Positions 34,101-46,750 of a DNA stretch of 64,000 bases are shown here, piece after piece; within the stretch, counting starts at the first letter, position 1, and every line of letters begins with the position of its first letter. The stretch spans positions 434,001 to 498,000 of the forward strand of contig BCIK01000003.1 of the NCBI GenBank assembly GCA_039545295.1, given 5' to 3'. A program made the position numbers and the translations under genes. Source of the stretch: Udeniomyces pyricola (taxonomy: Eukaryota > Basidiomycota > Tremellomycetes > Cystofilobasidiales > Mrakiaceae). The notes beneath the pieces are model-generated. The model had not been told where the DNA came from, searched no databases, and was given only the letters and a program-made list of their open reading frames with translations.

Positions 34101-35436
34101 ACGAAGAGTAACCAAGCAGAAAAAAAAAAAGCGGGCTCACGTTCCAATAGAGCGAATTATCGAAGTGCTTGCTCTCTGAATCGATGAAAAAGGGCACAAT
34201 TGAGACGCCCAAATCCGAAAGATCCTGTACGTCATGAACGTTAATCACATGTCATGTTTAGTAAAGGGCTCGTGGGCGCAGATGAGGCATGTTGACACTT
34301 GATCTACCTTGAGCTTGGTTCTCATGGCCTTCTTGCCCATCATGACGGCCTTGGGGTTCAGTTCCCTCGAAGTAGGATCGTCGTCATCAGTGACGAGAAA
34401 GACGCGTCGGGTGCCTTGCTTGACGCTCCTGCAGTATGAAAACAAAGAGAGCAGTATTAGACCAAGTATATCTGTGATTACTCGCCAGGTTCGACCCAGG
34501 GAAAACACGCACGCCGCCCGGAACTCGAAGCAAGCCTTTTCGAGAAGGGACGCGTATGAGACCGGCTTGGCGCCTTCCTCTCGCGGAGGGAATTGACTCA
34601 TGAGATGAGATGGATCCTGTTCAGAAGCTGAAGAGAATGTTGACATATAGAGTGCGTAAGCGTCTCATGAGCACGGAAAGTTCATGAGAAGGCCGTCACG
34701 TGTGAGGAAAGGAGGAAGGGGTTGGGAGAGGCAGAACGCGTGGGCAAGAAGGACGCGTTCTTTGACTGCGGAAACCCACCTTCAACTACTTCCTTGAGGC
34801 TCTTGATGCGTTCGATGCTGAGCGCATCGATCGTGTGGATAAAGTACATGCCCTCCTGGTGACTACCTTGCTCATCAGGTACTTTGGACTGTGACAACCG
34901 AGGCCAAGAGGAGGCAGGCCGGGGCCAGAGATGAAGAAGGACTTGATGAGACCTTCATCGGCGCGTTGTCGACGCGACACACGCAAGGCAGTTGGGCCAT
35001 GCAAGAACATCCCTTGGACGGACCGTGTTGTATATCAAGATGCCAACGTTATCGCTCGACGACTGAAGTGCCTTTTTGCGTTCGAGCATCATGGCCGATT
35101 TGAGAGCGAGGCTGAAGTAGGACACCATGACCTCGGCGTCATCCTCGTCTGGTCGAAGGTAATGCATCGAGGGCGAGGCGTCGATGCAGACAAGAACTGA
35201 ATCTCGACCTGAGCCACGGAACTAGGCGTAGGAGTACGATACGAAGGGTCCAGAGAGGTAAAAGGCGGGATGGGTGAGGTTCAGCTGGCATGCACGGGAG
35301 GGGAAGGAGGAGGGGGGAAGCAAGGAGAGACAAGGTGGAGGGACGGTGATATGATGGGAACGAAGCATACGTCTTGAAGCTCATCGTCCTCTTCTTCATC
35401 GTGCCAGGTATAATCGTTTCGGGCATAAGGCGGCAT
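31193..35436 (-). CDS. KU70: Ku70 subunit of the DNA-end-binding Ku heterodimer
   Basis: Binds DNA double-strand ends with Ku80 in non-homologous end joining and telomere protection. Seventeen exons: 35371-35436, 35024-35221, 34780-34888, 34513-34627, 34308-34428, 34141-34224, 33849-34051, 33630-33753, 33279-33530, 33138-33192, 32948-33036, 32717-32890, 32488-32620, 32235-32324, 31938-32050, 31541-31711, 31193-31366; 756 residues, longer than human Ku70 (609). Order: acidic N-terminus, vWA-like domain (DSVLVCIDASPSMHYL), beta-barrel entry ISPGLTIGVKGYGLV, an acidic and Lys-rich insert, barrel end PPGFHLIPFPFVDDMREPP, the C-terminal arm, and a SAP-like helical pair near the end (GTLAKNTVDTLRAFL). 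Junctions restore motifs throughout. The stop coincides with a gtaaga donor-like string, so a further short exon is possible. Confidence 0.95.
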
Positions 35437-35697
35437 GGATGACTGGGAGAGATGACAGAAGTTGGGGGGGGGGGGGTTGGAGGAATGTCGATCGATGGAT
35501 TATAGCTGGTGCTAGGGATGAGATGTATATAAATGGGCAGCTGGTCTAGCAGCGGCGGCAGTAATACATTGGTACGACATATGACTAGATCATGTCCGTT
35601 ATGATGAATAGCGCTTGTATAACTTAGTATTGCGTATATACACGCTCAGTAAAAATCGACCACGGATCACATGATGTAACAGACATGAGCACATGAC
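35437..35697. promoter_or_regulatory. Compact divergent promoter, KU70 / Sec7 gene
   Basis: Only about 260 bp separate the two divergent start codons. It includes a G run (about 35465-35475) and TATA-like strings (about 35526 and 35636). On the right it borders an ACACG/ACACGAC pentanucleotide repeat that overlaps the proposed Sec7 start. A shared bidirectional promoter is inferred. Confidence 0.5.
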
Positions 35698-36207
35698 ATG
35701 ACACGACACGACACGACACGGTCATCAACGCGCCCATTTGTACGAAATCACCGTCGCCTCTTACGCTCTCGCACGCGCTCTTACCCTAAACACCAACACT
35801 TTGACCTCAACCCACACTCCGTCCCTCCGTTGCTCCAGTCCATTCATCCATCAATCTCACACACCCATCCCTCCACCATCCTGGCGTTTCAACCCCCCAC
35901 CAAGGCCAACGAGGTCAGACCCGTCAAGTCCTCGGCCGGCCCAACAACCTCCCGTCCGCTCTCAACCATCTCCATCGCCTCCGCTAATTCCTCTCACCGA
36001 CGCGAACCCGCCTTCAACGTCCAGAGCTTCGCCTCGTCCATAGATCAGTCTCGCCGGCGACGACGTGATTCCAGGGGCATCCACTCTGCCAGATCAGCAT
36101 CTGGCTTCGAGGAACTCCTCGCCGGCAACGAGACCCTCACGCTTCACCTCAACCAATCTAGCAGCGGCTCGAGCGTTGGCTCTGTATCCGAAGACGACGA
36201 ACGTCAC

Positions 36208-36239
<32 letters not shown>

Positions 36240-39200
36240 ACCAGGCTACAGGCGGGGTAGTAGAGCTCTTGCCATGAAGCTTGATATCGACGACGACCTA
36301 GGCGAAGAAGACGAAGGAGAAGAGAACGAGGTCGTTCATAGCAATCAACTCATGAACCCACATACCTCGCTCGAGGGCCACGATCCCTCGGCCGTCATCG
36401 CCCATGCCAGTTCGACGCCAGGGACAGTCTTGGCTCACAGCTCGAACCCGTACACTTCACGAACTAACTCGTCCCGCAGCCATCAACCTCCTTCCTCCTT
36501 CCACAAGACCAACTTGGGAGCCCTGCCAAACACGTCCCCTCGACTGTCCGGGGATGTTGACCGGCAGCGCACAGTCTCGGGAGAGTCGAGTCACTCTCTC
36601 ACCCCTCGCATTCAACAGAGCCCAGTATTCACAGCTAATGACCTCCTGCCGAGATCGGGCGGTACCCCGTCCATCGTGACAACCGTCATGCCCCCGACGC
36701 CGAATCACGAGCCCCTCTTGACCACGCAGCACCACGGCGTCGCGTATGCCCTTGGCCAGCCGGTCGCGTCCTCATCCGCCTCGACATCCACCTCAACCGA
36801 CCCACAAAGCTTCCACCGACCTGGAGGAACGGCCTCAAGCCCAGATATCGCCACAGTCGTGAGTACCTCAACACCTTTCTGACGTATCACGTCGCATTAT
36901 CTGGTCGGCGTACACGCGTATTTCTTTCTCCTGTTTCTTCCACGTTATTTGTTAATGTTTCTTTCTTCTCTGTCTCGCATTTGTAGGTCCGAAAGCAGAA
37001 AGAAGCCCGAGCGGCAGCAGCAGCGGCTGCTGCAGCAACATCGTCTGATGGAACCACCACAAACGCTACCAGACGACCATCAGCTTCCTTAGGGGGTCCT
37101 CCACCACTGCCAGAGAAGGACAAGCGCAACGAGAGCGGTTGGTCAGCTGACGCGCGGAGGAGTGCCACGATGGGCAGGCACATCAGCTCGAGTGGGTCGA
37201 CTAACGGAGGGGGAGTTTCTGAGGGTCTTCAGGCTGACAAGTCCAAGGTCCGTGGTTGGCTTTGATTTTGAGAGGCGGCGAGGGTCGTAACCGGCTCATG
37301 GGAAAGGGGAGGGGACGAGAGGACGGTGCAGGAGAAAAAGAAGGCTGCGGAATCACTGATATCCCTTTTTCTTCCATCGGTGTCTCTTTCTTCAGACTAT
37401 GCGCTCGAAAGCCAAGAATGTGTTCAGCATGATGTTCAACTCTCCCTCGCGAGGCCCTCGCCATTACGTGTCATCATCCAATCTCAACTCTCAGCCTTCC
37501 AACGCATCCATCACCTCCAATCCGTCACTGACGCTCAACGCTCCTTCAGCTTCCCCTCAGCTGCCGAAAATGAATCCTCGCTCCTCCTCTTCGACCGTAT
37601 CCACTTCATCCCATATCGCTCTTGAAAGAACCTCTTCACCATTGTCGACGCTCACGCCATCTCTTCCCGTCGCGACGCGTTTCTCACCCCCACCGGTTTC
37701 ACCTCCACCCGCACAAACGCCTCGGATCACTCCCGAGCGAAGCACAACCGCACCGCCTGGACGGACACAAGAACAAACCCTTCCTAGGACTGAATCGACC
37801 AAGTCAACCAATCTTGAAGCTGTTGGACTGAGTCGTCAGCGGAGCTTGTCGTTTGGAGCCCTCAGTACAGGATGGGAAAACGATCTCGAGGGGCTTCTCG
37901 ATGGCATTCGGGACGGGTCGAGAAAGATGCCCCCTTCACCAGGCAAAAAGCGGTCCATGACGGCGACAAGCATAGAGTGGGAGTCATCGGCATCCAGGGC
38001 GTCCCGATTGGAGTTGGCTCCTTCTCTTCCCAATCCTATAATGACCTCTCGCTCGCCAAGAGAACGTGAGAAGACGCTCCCGGCCAGTCACGGATCTTCA
38101 TCGTCTATCGGCGAGCTGGCCAGCCCGCGACGAGCGTCGGCCTCTCAAGGCTCTTCCCCAACTCTGTCCTACGATCCTTACTCGTTCCGTCCTGGTTCGA
38201 CCTCTGCTGCCTCAGTTCCTCCGGTCCCTGAATTTTCCCTCCTTTCTCGTGCTATTCCCTCCTCTTCTGTCTATCCACCCCTGGGTTCACCTCGGAGCTT
38301 CTCTGACCGCTCTCCCAGCTCGACGACTGCTACCTTACAATGTCCATCCAACTCGACGACCCCTCATGCTTCCAGTTCCTATCGATCATCGAAGCGAACA
38401 GTGTCGCCTCGCCTTGATCTACCTACGCCCCCACCTGTCGTCGCATCTGGCGAGCTAACCCCTACCGATCATCAGTTCATTCATCAATCCATCCGACTTG
38501 TTCCTTCCTCGCCATCCGTCCATGACCCATCGTTCCGAGATTCGCCCAACACAGGAGCGTCGATGTCTGACGCATCTCCATCCGCATCAAGCACCCCGCC
38601 GGCGTTCCTGAGGCAAGATGATGGCATTCTCGGGCTCGGAATCGCCAATATGGAGGGCACTTCATCCCAAGGGGGCGATCACGTGGATGAAGAGGTTGTT
38701 CCTGACCAGACCGACGAAGAGAAAGGAAAGGATGCGTGCAGGCGAATACTAGAGGGAGACCAGACGTTCAAGTGGATTGCAGAGGAGAGGGTCGCAGAGT
38801 TCATTGGAGGCTAGTAAGTCTGGTTTGATCTGTCAGAACGAATGATAACCATGATCTCGCAAGACTTGATGCTGATTTGACTCATTCACCATGCGTGGTT
38901 CTCTTAGTGGACCCGTCAATTCAGCCGCTCGCTATCATTACTTCCAATCATTAGACTTCGCCGGAATGGGTGTCGATGTTGCCATGCGGTTCGTTGCCCA
39001 TTCCACGAGTATCACTCATGTCCACCGAATTCCCGTCCTCCCTCAGCCGATGCTGACTTGACGGGCACGCTTCTTTCGTTTTCTCTAGGTACCTCACGAC
39101 CAAGCTCTACTTTGTTGGCGAAACGCAACAAATGGACCGAATCGTTGACGGATTTTCTCATCGTTGGGTTGAGTGCAATCCCACTCATCTCTACGGCAAT

Positions 39201-41740
39201 GCAGGTGATTAATTGTCTTTTTGTTTTTGGTCGACCTGTGTTCTCAACCGGCCTTTTCAGCTGAAGCTCGTTATCTTTTTACTCTGATAGGATTCGTGCA
39301 CGTTCTCAGCTACGGCATCCTGATGCTCAACACCGATCTCCACATCTCGACGGACCCTAAAAAGATGACCCGTCAGGGTTTCGTCAAAAACATCTTTGAT
39401 TGCATCCGGGAAGACGTCAAGTCCGGCACCAACTCAACCCCCGATCTCATCGCTGATGATGGATCCTCGAGCCAGCGAGGCTCTGATGGTGCCCCCGATG
39501 ACGGGCGACCCTATATTCCTAGTCGGCTCGGTCGGGCACGAAGCGGAAGCCTCATTAGCTCCTTCCGAGAAAAGGCGAACGGGTCAACATCGAACCTCTT
39601 TGCGTCCCAGCTCAGCCAGGGGAGCACATCCAGCGTCGTCGTTGTCCATGCTCCCGAGATGGACGGTCAGGATCCGAGCTCTGGTGGAGCGAGTAGCAAT
39701 GGGCATGAAGGAAGCAGCAGCAGCAGCATACGACCGAAATCCAATCGGTTTGGCTCGTCTTCGACTAGTCTTCCACCGGCTGTCCATACCAAGGCGTGGG
39801 AAGTCGAGATTGAGGCGTTACTGAAGGTTCGTTGGAGGTTGCGGCTTATGTTCGCCACGTCCAATCTGTCACGTATTGTCCACAATTTTGTTCACATCAA
39901 CCATGCTGACATGACTTGCTCTCGATGCATCTTATCTCATTTTTACAGGACATGTACGCATCGATCAAGAACGACCCTATCCTCAACACAAGTGTCACCT
40001 CGGGTCCGAGTGGTTCTTCACCTGCACCCTCTCGACCCTCCATCAGTCTTACACCGCCTCAATCGGGCTCTATGTCTCGGGGCAAGTCGATCCGAACGCA
40101 CGGTCAGGCAACGCTCAACTCGTTCAAGCGGGGCAGCGTCCGCGGTACCATGTCTGGGTGGGCGGGAGCGGGAAGCACGCTCAGTTTTGATACCAACACG
40201 ATCGGACGAGCGTCGAGTCCTACGCCGAGCTATGCGACCTCAATGACCTCGGTACGTTTAGTCGTCGATCAAGTTCTCCTGTATCTGTTCTCAGCTTCTA
40301 CCTCGGCCTGTCTGAGCTAAACACCCATCTCCTGGTTCATATGTTTGGCTCTCAGGATTACCCTTCCAACGATGCATACAGCCTTCCAGCCGTAGGTTTC
40401 GCCTCCAACCTCAGTCATACCATAATTCGTGAGAACGATGGCGAATCGATGCACTCTCTCCAGTCCAGCTCGACGATTGAGGACCTCACGGACGAGGAGC
40501 TGGCGCTCGAAGGCTCGCCCTGGGCCAAGGAGGGTATGGTGTCCCGCAAGCACTACGTTGATCCGGGAGGAAAGCGAGCCAAGGACAAGGCGTGGAAGAG
40601 CATGTTTGCTGTTGTTCAGAAGGGCAACATGCGGATGTTTACTTTTGGCGAGAGTGGATCGTCGCGATCCGGTCCCATTACGGTTGGAGGTGGCAACTGG
40701 ATGGTTAGTTCTCGGACGTCAACCTTAAGTCTTGCGCCTATTTCATACTGATGATTTCTCTTTCTCTCGGCTTTCTTCTGTCTCGCTGTTGAATATGACA
40801 TCCCTTGATACGATGAAATTCAGGCCAACGCGAACAGCATGGAAGACATCTCTCTCGCCCATGTCATCGTCTCCACCCTTCCCACCGGCTACAACCGGTC
40901 CCGCCCTCACGTCTTTGACCTCACCTTGCCCGACGGCTCTAAGATCTACGTCCAAGTCGGGACCGATTTCCTCCTCGAGGAGTGGACGTCTGCATGCACG
41001 TATTGGGCCGCTCGAACGTCTAAGGAACCCCTTACGGGTGGAGTCTCCAACATGGACTATGGGTGGGGACGACCGTCGTTTGGTGGTGGTGTCGGCGATG
41101 GGGACAGTGCGGATCTCACCAGCCGTCGGAGACGGACGGCTTCGACGACGAGCAGTCGCTCCGCTGCCGAATACGCCAGCGTGGTCGTCAACGAATGGAA
41201 GCAACCCCAACACTCGACGATTCACAGTTCGTTTGACGAGGAAACGCAGTTTGCCGCCCTCAAAGCGTACAAGGCCAAGCTCGAGGATGAGAAAGATGAG
41301 CACCTTGCCGTCGCGGATGGATTAGTGAGTCACAACTCGGTTTTCTTTTTCTTCTCAATGGGTTTTCGATGCCGTTCTCGGCTGTGGACTTTCGCGAGCC
41401 TGACCTTGAATCATAACCTATCTTCTCTTCCTCTCCCTTCGTCCTCTATCGACTATCTTTCCTTCTTCTTCATCATCATCTTTCTTGTCAGATCCCACTT
41501 CGTTACTCCAACGGTGTCAAAGCCCATGACAACTACAACCGCAAACTCAAGTTCCTCCAATCCGAGCTCGTCAAATACTCGACCTACATTGAGTCCCTTC
41601 GGACCGCCATTAACAAGCGCATGGAGCTCCGGGGTGAGAAGGCGATGCAGCGGACGTTGACTCGGGCAGAGAGGTCAGTTGGGGAAGCGGCGGGTCGGTT
41701 GGGTAGCTTGGGTAGCTTGAGCACGCAGGGAGAGACGTAG
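35698..41740 (+). CDS. EFA6/PSD-like Arf guanine-nucleotide exchange factor (Sec7-PH-coiled coil)
   Basis: Catalyses GDP/GTP exchange on an Arf-family GTPase at membranes. Ten exons: 35698-36858, 36987-37247, 37396-38813, 38908-38988, 39089-39204, 39261-39826, 39949-40251, 40356-40703, 40824-41324, 41492-41740; 1667 residues. About 900 disordered residues precede the Sec7 domain (about 925-1060), which shows the glutamic finger in FVGETQQMDRIVDGF (about Glu985) and SYGILMLNTDLHIST. A PH domain (about 1340-1490; EGMVSRKHYVDPGGKRAKDK to LLEEWTSACTYWA) and a short coiled coil follow. This order is that of EFA6/PSD factors rather than large BIG/GBF types. The start is doubtful: the ATG lies against an ACACG repeat, giving MTRHDTTRSS, so the true start may differ. 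Confidence 0.88.
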
Positions 41741-42551
41741 TGGTCATGGATCATGATTCATGATGTCTTTTCTTAACCTCCTTCTTCGTTACCGGTGTTT
41801 CCCTGTCCTTATCCTCTATCTGTCTTTTCGTCTTCTTGTTTTTTTCTTCTTCTTCTTGTTATTCGTTTCGTTCGCGCTTCCTTTTTCCTTTCCTTACTCT
41901 CCGCGCCTTGTCACTCTCTTTTTCTAGGACCTACTAGCTCCTGTAGCTCCTTGGTTGTCTTCAATCCTTTGTCATACTACTCCCCTCTCGCAACTTCAAT
42001 CTCAGTACGAGTAGCTCTGAGGCTCTCTCTATCTTTCTCTCTCTTTCCCGGCCCCATGAATTCGACAGCCTTTTCTCTTTTCTTTTTGTCGGCCTTTCTT
42101 CCGTCTCGACTTCCGCTTGCACGTCATGATATATATCGATTACAGCCCCTCTTCTTCCCTTCTTTTCCCTAATCTATCGATGGTCTTTTTGACTCGCTGA
42201 TTTGGTTAGCTCTGATCGAATGAAACCGTTCCCCTTCGTCTCGTCGACCCCCTGTCCATAGCTCTCGCGCCTCGGGCGATGATTATTCATCGTAAGCCGA
42301 AAAGCCCTCCACGCTGGGCCACCACCAGTGTCACCGATTGATCACCAAAGCTATTGGTGGGTGAACAGTGTGTTACATAGATTTGTTCGATGTTTTAAGA
42401 CCCCTTCCATGTAGACCAACGGTTCTCTCTCGTCGGAAGGGCCATAGTGCACGTGATATGACCTCCCAGAACCACCCCCCCCCCTCCTCAAACCCCCAAA
42501 AAAGAGTGAAAAACAAAACATAGAGAGAAATCTCGATGACAGTTACATGCT
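41741..42551. other. Convergent intergenic region
   Basis: About 800 bp between the stops of the Sec7-PH and WD40 genes. The left half is T/C-rich on plus, as expected of a 3' UTR. A C run lies at about 42475-42485. No gene seen. Confidence 0.55.
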
Positions 42552-45500
42552 TCAACCGACCTCTTTGAACCCTCCAAGACTCCCACTCTCACTTCCGCTG
42601 ATTCGATCCCCACCTAAACGACTACTCCTCTCACCCGCGTCCATCTGCTGACGCCTACTCCTCTCCTCGCCGGACCTAGAAGCACTATCCGAAGAAGTCG
42701 ATCGCTCCGCCTCGCCGCCGCCGCTGCCGACCCACTTCCATGTCCGAACCGTTCGATCCTCACCGCAACTCGCGAGGAGGCTCTGGGCATCGTTCCAAAC
42801 GACCTCGTACACAGGTCCTTTGGTGTGACCTTCGAGCGTTTGGAGAGGTTCCGATTGGGAGACGTCCCAGACGTAGACGAGACCGTCCTGGAAGAAGAAA
42901 GGAGATAGAGAAGAGAATTAGAAGGAGTGAGAATGGAAGAAAGAGGGTTTTCTCACGAAAACCTGATTTTTCGACAGATGGGATGAGGCCAAGATAATGT
43001 CCAGAGGAGAGCACATTTCTCGCATACATATTATATGCATATGATTGTTTCCTTTCAAGGCTGAGGTTTGAGACACTTACCTCTGAACCTCCGACGACAA
43101 GCGAGCCATGCGCAAAGGACGATCGGATGAAGTTCTTGGACGTGTTCTGGTGCGTCTTGAACCGCTTGAGATGGCGGAACTGGTTGCGTTTTCGTTTTTT
43201 TTGGAGGGGGGGAGGGGTTTGAAGAAGAAGGAAGTGGAGGGAAATGGCAAAAGAAAAGAGAAAGCAAGATAGATACAAGCAAGGTGGGTTTGAGAACAAC
43301 ATGCTCTCAATCATCAGTACATCGAGGGCGAGACCGAAGAGAGGAAGGAAAAAAAAAAACCAAACGTATTAACTCTGTTTACACACCATGCGGAAGTCAA
43401 AGAGGTTATTCGAGTTGTCCTTGGACGAGGTGAGCAGGTGATGACCCTTCCAATCGACATCGACCGATGTGATCTCGCCGAGTGAGTCGGACAACGTTCG
43501 GATACACACGCCCGAAGAGACGTCCCAGATCTTGATTCGACGATCTTTGGACCTGATGTATCATAGAGACATAGATAGATACATCGATGTACAAATGTGG
43601 GAGTTGAGGACGTAGAAGCGAAAGGGGATCAGAAGACCGTAGGACACACAGCGAGAACGATCGGGAGCGATTCTTCAACAAGATAATGAAGAGTCCCGAT
43701 CAAACCGTTGAGAACCCGAAAAAAGCTTACCCAGAGACGAGTAGTTTGCCCTCGGGTCCAAACGCGGTCGACGTGACGGGTTGTGAGTGACCAGTAAACG
43801 TCTTGACGATCTGACCCCGCTCGACGTCGTACAGTTTGAGGATCTTGTCGTAGCCACCAGCGATGATTTCGTTCTGGAGCACACAAACCCATGGTCAATC
43901 AAAAGAAGTTGCAGATGGTGAGTGTCATTCCCCCAAGGCAGTCCAAGAACGCAAAGGGGGCAACCCGCCCCCCCCCCTGCCCACTCCTCCCCCCCCCCCC
44001 CCCCCCCAACGTCTAAATCAAAGTGCTCACCTTGCCACTCTNNNNNNNNNNNNNNNNNNNNNNNNNNNNNNNNNNNNNNNNNNNNNNNNNNNNNNNNNNN
44101 NNNNNNNNNNNNNNNNNNNNNNNNNNNTGATTTCGTTCTGGAGCACACAAACCCATGGTCAATCAAAGGAAGTTGCAGATGGAGAGTGTCATTACCAGAA
44201 GGCAGTCTGATTACTAAAAGGGAGCAATTAGATTCTTTCCCTGCCCCCCCCCCCCCCCCCCCCCCCCCCCGAACGTCTAAATCAAAGTGCTCACCTTGCC
44301 ACTCTTACCCCATCGGACGCTGTAAATATCTCCTGCTTCATCCCCACCTCCCAAAACGGCCAGACACCGACCTTCCTCCTCGGTCTCCCAAATCCGAACG
44401 GTCCCGTCGCCACTCGCACTCGCGATGCGACCACTTTCCTGCTGACAATCAAGATCCCAGACCCTCGATCGGTGTCCGAGCAATCTCGATGGTCCTTTCG
44501 GTATTGAAGGTGATCCATCGTGTGACGAAAGCGAAGTGGTCGTCGACGTTGGCGTGATGGACAGCGTCGTGTCGGATGAGCCCGAGATGAGCCTCGAGCC
44601 GTCGAGCCCGAGGAACCGAACACACTTGACGTTGGCTGAATGGGACCGGTGGGTCTCAAAGAGTGTATTTGGAATAACGGTCGGAGTGTAGTCACGAAGT
44701 AAGGTTGGGATTGTCGGGAGAATTTTGGGATGGTATCGGGCAAAGTAGACTTGCCATGCAGCCGCTTGTCGGAGAAGGGTGAACAGACGGCCCGGAGGAA
44801 CGTAAGGGGCTGCCACATTACGTCAAGTCAAGCAAAGACAAGATTGATAAATACGTCAGTCAGTTATCAGTTTGCCTTGTGTGGTAATTGGGACTCTCCC
44901 ATTTTTACGTGACTCAGCCGAAGAATCCGACATACCCTCGGGTGCCTGATTAGGTCCCATTCCTTTGGTGCCCCCGCTACCACTCCAGGCCACGCCTCCA
45001 CTCATCTGCTTGAGCTCCTTTGCCAGTTCCTCTCGACCTTCAGCCGAGCCACCCCATCCGACAAAGACGCCACCCCCTTCGGAAACGGCGCGCGCCGAGA
45101 GAAGGTACGACAAATCGCGGAATTCGGTCGGATACGATTGAAAGTGCTCGAGAGGTTTGATGCGCCGTAAGAGAAGATTGAAGGCCTGTTGAAGACGCAA
45201 GAAGACAAGATAGAGAAAGTCAGGAACATGTAGCGGGGAGCAGGAGATGGAGCAAGGAGGAAAGTAATGGAAAGAGAGAGAGAGAGAGGGATACAAGCCG
45301 ACCTTTTGCGATTCCCTTGCCTCAATCAACTCGAGGAACTGCTGGCGATAAAGTTGATATCTATGGAGGAGATCTCAAGAGCAAATCAGTCGAGTGGTTC
45401 AATACAAATAGACCCTAGAGGGCACCAGTGCATAGAGTGACTAACAGGAACGCCTTGGAGTTGCGGACCAGTCCGGGTGTGGCTCCTAGCATTCTCTCTG

Positions 45501-45997
45501 CTTCGGTCCAATCACCGTCTGTCATTCCAAACCAAACATGATTCCACATGTCAGAATGTTCCATTGTCCTTTCATATCACCATCTTTTGAGGTCAGATAG
45601 TCTCACCAAGTAGTCGTCCGGCGAGCCGTTCTCTCTCGCCTTCCCTCTCTTCATCTTCCCGACTCCGAACGTCCATCTCTTCCCTCAACGCGCTCAACGT
45701 GTGTGGCAGCTGCGGCGCGTTGGCCGACGAAAGATGATCGTTGATCAGGTGAAGGATTTCCTGTCAAGGTTTTTTTTTTTTTTGAGGGGGGGTTGTCGTG
45801 TTTTGTTTCATCAGCTTGAGCTACGCGTCTCCCTTGTTCGGACACGAGGCCAGCGCAGGACTCCCTTTCCTAACCCTGGATGCCTCACTAAAGGAAGGAC
45901 CGACGAACCTGTTGGATCACCGAATCATCCTCGCTCAGAAGATGCTCGGATAGTACCGAGGACTGTTGTAAGTTGGCGGTGGTGATAGACTCGTCTG
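42552..45997 (-). CDS. LisH/CTLH-type WD40-repeat protein (first exon not identified)
   Basis: Probable beta-propeller scaffold; precise orthology is not settled (WDR26/SMU1-like layout). Exons: 45909-45997 (partial), 45607-45760, 45446-45518, 45303-45360, 44936-45185, 44295-44809, 43731-43873, 43387-43552, 43081-43179, 42552-42887; about 627 residues seen. The N-terminus has a LisH helix pair (EILHLINDHLSS), then a CTLH-like segment (FLELIEARESQKAFNLLLRR) and PPGRLFTLLRQAAAWQ. About seven WD repeats follow (for example SASGDGTVRIW, SGSKDRRIKIWD, SCGEDRTVRTWKW), then a Ser/Arg/Gly-rich tail. The upstream reading frame meets a stop without an ATG, so a first exon beyond about 46000 must exist. 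The intron 43874-44294 contains an assembly gap and a duplicated flank. Confidence 0.8.
43864..44305. other. Assembly gap (86 N) flanked by two copies of the same 178-nt sequence
   Basis: N bases fill 44042-44127. The 178 nt before the gap (43864-44041) and the 178 nt after it (44128-44305) start with the same tgatttcgttctggagcac and end with the same cttgccactct, around a C run of different length. Both contain the same exon end and intron of the WD40 gene, so they are two readings of one locus, joined by a gap instead of being merged. Confidence 0.9.
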
Positions 45998-46750
45998 CTA
46001 AGCGTACTATCCTACGAGCATAGAATCAAAGGGCATCCCTCCGGGCGCGTCAGAAAAGAAGGGGGTGAGCCAATGCTCAGAGGCGAGACCATGTGGGGAG
46101 CCAAGACAAGGTTGGGTGGGAGACGGACCGATCCCTCTCTTGAGCCTCGGTCGGTCGTTGCCTGGCGATGGATGAGCCCGGAGGGCAAGGTCGAGCTGGG
46201 AGCATGCAAGACGTCGAGGTCGAGAAGGCGTGGCTCTGTGTGGGCAGGTGGAGAGGGTGTTGGGTCGGTTTGGGTGTGTGGTTATTGGCCTGTGAACAGG
46301 TGGTGGGGATGATGGTTTGTATTCGTTGATGGTGTGGGTATGAATATGGATGTGAGTGTGGGTGAGGATGACTGTGGGTAAAGATGGAAGCAAGAGAGCG
46401 TAGTGATAATGAATAGCAGTCGATGGTGATGATGATGGATGATGTGTCTAACTAATATAAGTAAGTCATGAACATGACAATCGATATAATCGACATAATC
46501 GACATAATCGATATAATCTATGATGCAGCAACTCATCGATCGCAATCATCCCCATCATCATAGTCAGCTCTCAACTGTACGCGACTGCAATCTGCTACAC
46601 CTCCAGTCACGTCGACCACACAACATCTACGCTCACGACCCCTACCGTTTAGATTACCACCTACCACATCGACCCACTACCCATTCATCCTCACAGCTCA
46701 TACTTCATTCATCCATACCCACTAGTCTGCCCATCCGAGAGCTAAACGGA
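45998..46750. promoter_or_regulatory. Divergent region between WD40 gene and RHO3, includes missing WD40 first exon
   Basis: About 750 bp between divergent genes. The minus strand is open in two frames over about 46007-46210, where the missing first WD40 exon may lie. I found no donor that joins cleanly. Right of this are TG- and GAT-rich simple sequences and four repeats of tcgataaw-like ATCGAYATAATC units at about 46480-46520. Confidence 0.45.
46480..46520. repeat. Short tandem repeat, about 9-nt unit (cgayataat)
   Basis: Four to five near-identical copies of cgataataat-like units (cgatataat, cgacataat) lie in the RHO3 promoter about 230 bp before the ATG. The period is nine bases; seen directly. 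Confidence 0.75.

Noticed and set aside
39285..39300. Possible splice acceptor (gatag) inside the Sec7 domain exon 6
   Set aside because: Read-through gives an unbroken Sec7 helix ending in MLNTDLH, so no intron is needed.
46007..46393. 128-codon minus frame as first exon of the WD40 gene
   Set aside because: No donor joins it in phase to the next exon; part of it derives from a TG-rich repeat. The real first exon remains unknown.
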